Below are positions 62,395-64,000 of a stretch of DNA of 64,000 bases, one piece after another. The notes under the pieces were generated by a model that had not been told where the DNA came from, made no database searches, and saw only the letters and a list, made by a program, of their open reading frames with translations. Origin of the DNA: Macrobrachium rosenbergii (taxonomy: Eukaryota > Arthropoda > Malacostraca > Decapoda > Palaemonidae). How positions within the stretch are numbered: the stretch's first letter is position 1; each line of letters starts with the position of its first letter. The translations under genes and the position numbers were made by a program. Location: contig NC_089763.1 of the NCBI RefSeq assembly GCF_040412425.1, positions 58,637,915 to 58,701,914 on the forward strand, read 5' to 3'.

Positions 62395-63127
62395 GTGAGA
62401 TCGGTTTCACGGCCACTGCTGGTACTTGTGGCCACTGACGTCATTTTTTGGAAAGGAACAGGGGTGTTTGCAGTACTTTGCTTTGGCGCTGAATTTCTTG
62501 TGGTAGAAGCACGATGGCGCAAATGATCTCCCTCTGTTTTCTTTTGATTTCTTTTTGAGAACGACGTTGATCTCTCCATCATCGTCGTTGTTGCTCTCCA
62601 TCAGGCTGCAGGCTTCCAGGGTGGCGGCTGCAAGGGTGGTGGCATGCCGAGGCCTTGGTGGCCCTTGTGTACCGTCTGGGCGACGTCTATTAATGTCCCG
62701 GTGTCGAGGGCGTTGGCGTCCCTTATCTGGCTCCTTACTTCCTGCGGGAGGTGTTGAAGGAAGATCGCCCTTGCAAGGTTCATTTTCCTTATCCTCCTGT
62801 TCTTGTCTCAGCCTGGTAATGCTATGAGCCCCTGCAGTTCACTGCAGGCCTCTCTGGGTGATGCTTCTCCGAGGGGCTGGGATGCCAGGTCGAGTGCACG
62901 CTGTGCTCTTTCTGTCACAGCCATTGAGGTAGGTCTTGATTAGTTTATCTTTTAATGCCACATACGTGACTTCGTCTGCATGAGCGTCGAGCCTGGGGGA
63001 GATCCCGTTGAACACATCTACTGTAAGCGCCGCCATGGTGATGTTGGACTTGCTTGCATCGTCTGTTATGCGAGAGAGGCATACAGACGATGCTCGCGCG
63101 TTCGCATTGAATTTCATCATCTGCCAT
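62395..63127 (-). pseudogene. gag: Gag of gypsy element 3
   Basis: It starts at the ATG at 63127 (MADDEIQ...) and changes frame early to the 62839-63120 frame with NITMAALTVDVFNGISPRLD and YVALKDKLIKTYL. After another shift MNLARAIFLQHLPQEVRSQI (62601-62783) matches the capsid C-terminal half (usual LFLQRLP-x-x-VR). The Cys/His end CFYHKKFSAKAKYCKHPC is the single CFYH finger typical of many invertebrate gypsy Gags. Confidence 0.85.
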
Positions 63128-63398
63128 CTTTACTGCTCATGCACCAAAATGTGGGAAAATGCACCATGTTGAGTCCGTTAACGGTGCTGATTGTAGTGCC
63201 AAAACATTCCCTTTGGGGGATATGCCATATTTAGTCTGTTAATGGCACGGTTTCCGCCAGGGAAGGAACTATCCGAGGCCTAAACTTGACGCCGTGTTTA
63301 GTCCGTTAAAGGCTCTCTGGACGGTAGGCTGCGGCCATAGTTAGCCCGTTAATGGCTGAGCCAAAACCGCTCTACCTGTCGCTTCCCAGGGTCACTAG
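63128..63398 (-). promoter_or_regulatory. leader of gypsy element 3 with repeated motif
   Basis: Four copies of a motif close to TAGTCCGTTAA(C/T/A)GGC (plus strand) lie at about 63171, 63232, 63298 and 63339, spaced 40-66 bp. At the LTR edge the element strand reads CTAGTGACCCTGGGAAGCGA, the place of a primer-binding site. The role of the repeats is unknown. Confidence 0.6.
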
Positions 63399-63736
63399 TG
63401 TGAGGTTCAAGAAAGGTCAGATGTGAGACTGATTCTTTATTGTTCACGACAGGTACTTATAATGTAAAAAGCAGACGGAAAGGTAGCGGGCGACCTGTGG
63501 CCCCCCCGCTGCGCTCGTACAGAATTTATGTTGAAAGACATAAAATGACATATACAGAGCATTACAGAACATGTACAAGGCAGATATATATATCGGCGAA
63601 TAGGCCGTACAATGATACATAAATTATAATGAGATTCATAAAGAATCTGAAACTAACAAAAGACAAATATGACATGATTAATGTACATATGTAGAGCGAA
63701 ACACAGGGAACGGAGAGGTGGTTTGACGCCCTTACA
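63399..63736 (-). repeat. 5' LTR of gypsy element 3
   Basis: 338 bp. It differs from the 3' LTR at roughly one base in fifteen to twenty in the aligned parts, and keeps only about five AT units where the other has about fifty. Confidence 0.93.
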
Positions 63737-63740
63737 ATTT

Positions 63741-64000
63741 CTTTAAAGGGCATTTTCTTTTTCATACTAAAATGTTTGGTCAGGTCTACCTCCAAAGAAT
63801 TATCAACACACCAAACACTTTCTCACTTCTGTTTCCATGACTACCTTAGTTAATCTTCTGAATATTGCTGCTTTGTTGTCTGTGTAGTTTTCAAACTGTG
63901 TGAGACACGTTCATATATCCTACACTAACCTTGGAATATCATAATCCTATCACCCAATGCTTGAATTCCATCTGCCCACCCCCTAGTACTCAGAAACAGT
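63741..64000. other. anonymous DNA, no gene seen
   Basis: Flanking DNA of gypsy element 3. Nothing is recognised. Confidence 0.5.

Noticed and set aside
63160..63360. Regularly spaced short repeats resembling a CRISPR array
   Set aside because: Eukaryotic retroelement leader, imperfect repeats, uneven spacing, no cas genes.

Overview
The window looks like repeat-saturated nuclear DNA of a malacostracan crustacean, most likely a decapod shrimp, crab or crayfish. It is packed with long (AT)n, (GT)n and (CT)n microsatellites, often more than 80 bp. It also carries degraded non-LTR retrotransposons with RNase H, several Ty3/gypsy elements, tRNA-derived SINEs, and many fold-back (palindromic) elements. 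The genus cannot be fixed from sequence reading alone. I recognise no host protein-coding gene. Every ORF with recognisable homology belongs to a mobile element and nearly all are broken.

Layout, left to right. 0.8-10.9 kb holds an I/Jockey-type LINE family. One old copy (A, 5' part; C, 3' part) appears to be split by a second copy (B). 11.0-20.1 kb holds an LTR element that keeps gag and protease remnants but no recognisable RT, RNase H or integrase. It sits inside an (AT)n tract, and its right LTR carries a 1.5-kb DNA transposon with a TTAA (or TA) target duplication. 20.1-31.1 kb is mostly microsatellites, palindromes and anonymous DNA. 31.3-35.5 kb is a heavily decayed gypsy element on the minus strand. 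35.5-42.4 kb is SINE- and fold-back-rich. 43.8-48.5 kb is LINE copy D. 49.6-50.0 kb is a large fold-back with a hammerhead-ribozyme-like motif. 50.1-55.9 kb is a gypsy element with LTRs and a clean 5-bp target duplication, inserted into the 3' end of a minus-strand LINE fragment (E). 57.8-63.7 kb is a second gypsy element with LTRs, on the minus strand, with an ATTT target duplication and an unidentified ~960-bp insertion in pol.

The modules that work together are those inside each retroelement. The LINEs have a zinc-knuckle ORF1 with 13-residue Ala/Pro/Glu-rich repeats, then endonuclease, RT, RNase H and a Cys/His C-terminus. The gypsy elements have capsid/zinc-knuckle Gag, protease, RT, RNase H and integrase between LTRs.

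The most unusual material is a set of palindromic elements, most of them bounded by AT or GT microsatellites. Two carry a covarying motif resembling a type-I hammerhead ribozyme. Also unusual are the gag-protease-only LTR element with an over-represented heptamer, a perfect 46-bp inverted repeat present in only one of its LTRs, and a microsatellite that expanded inside one of two once-identical LTRs.
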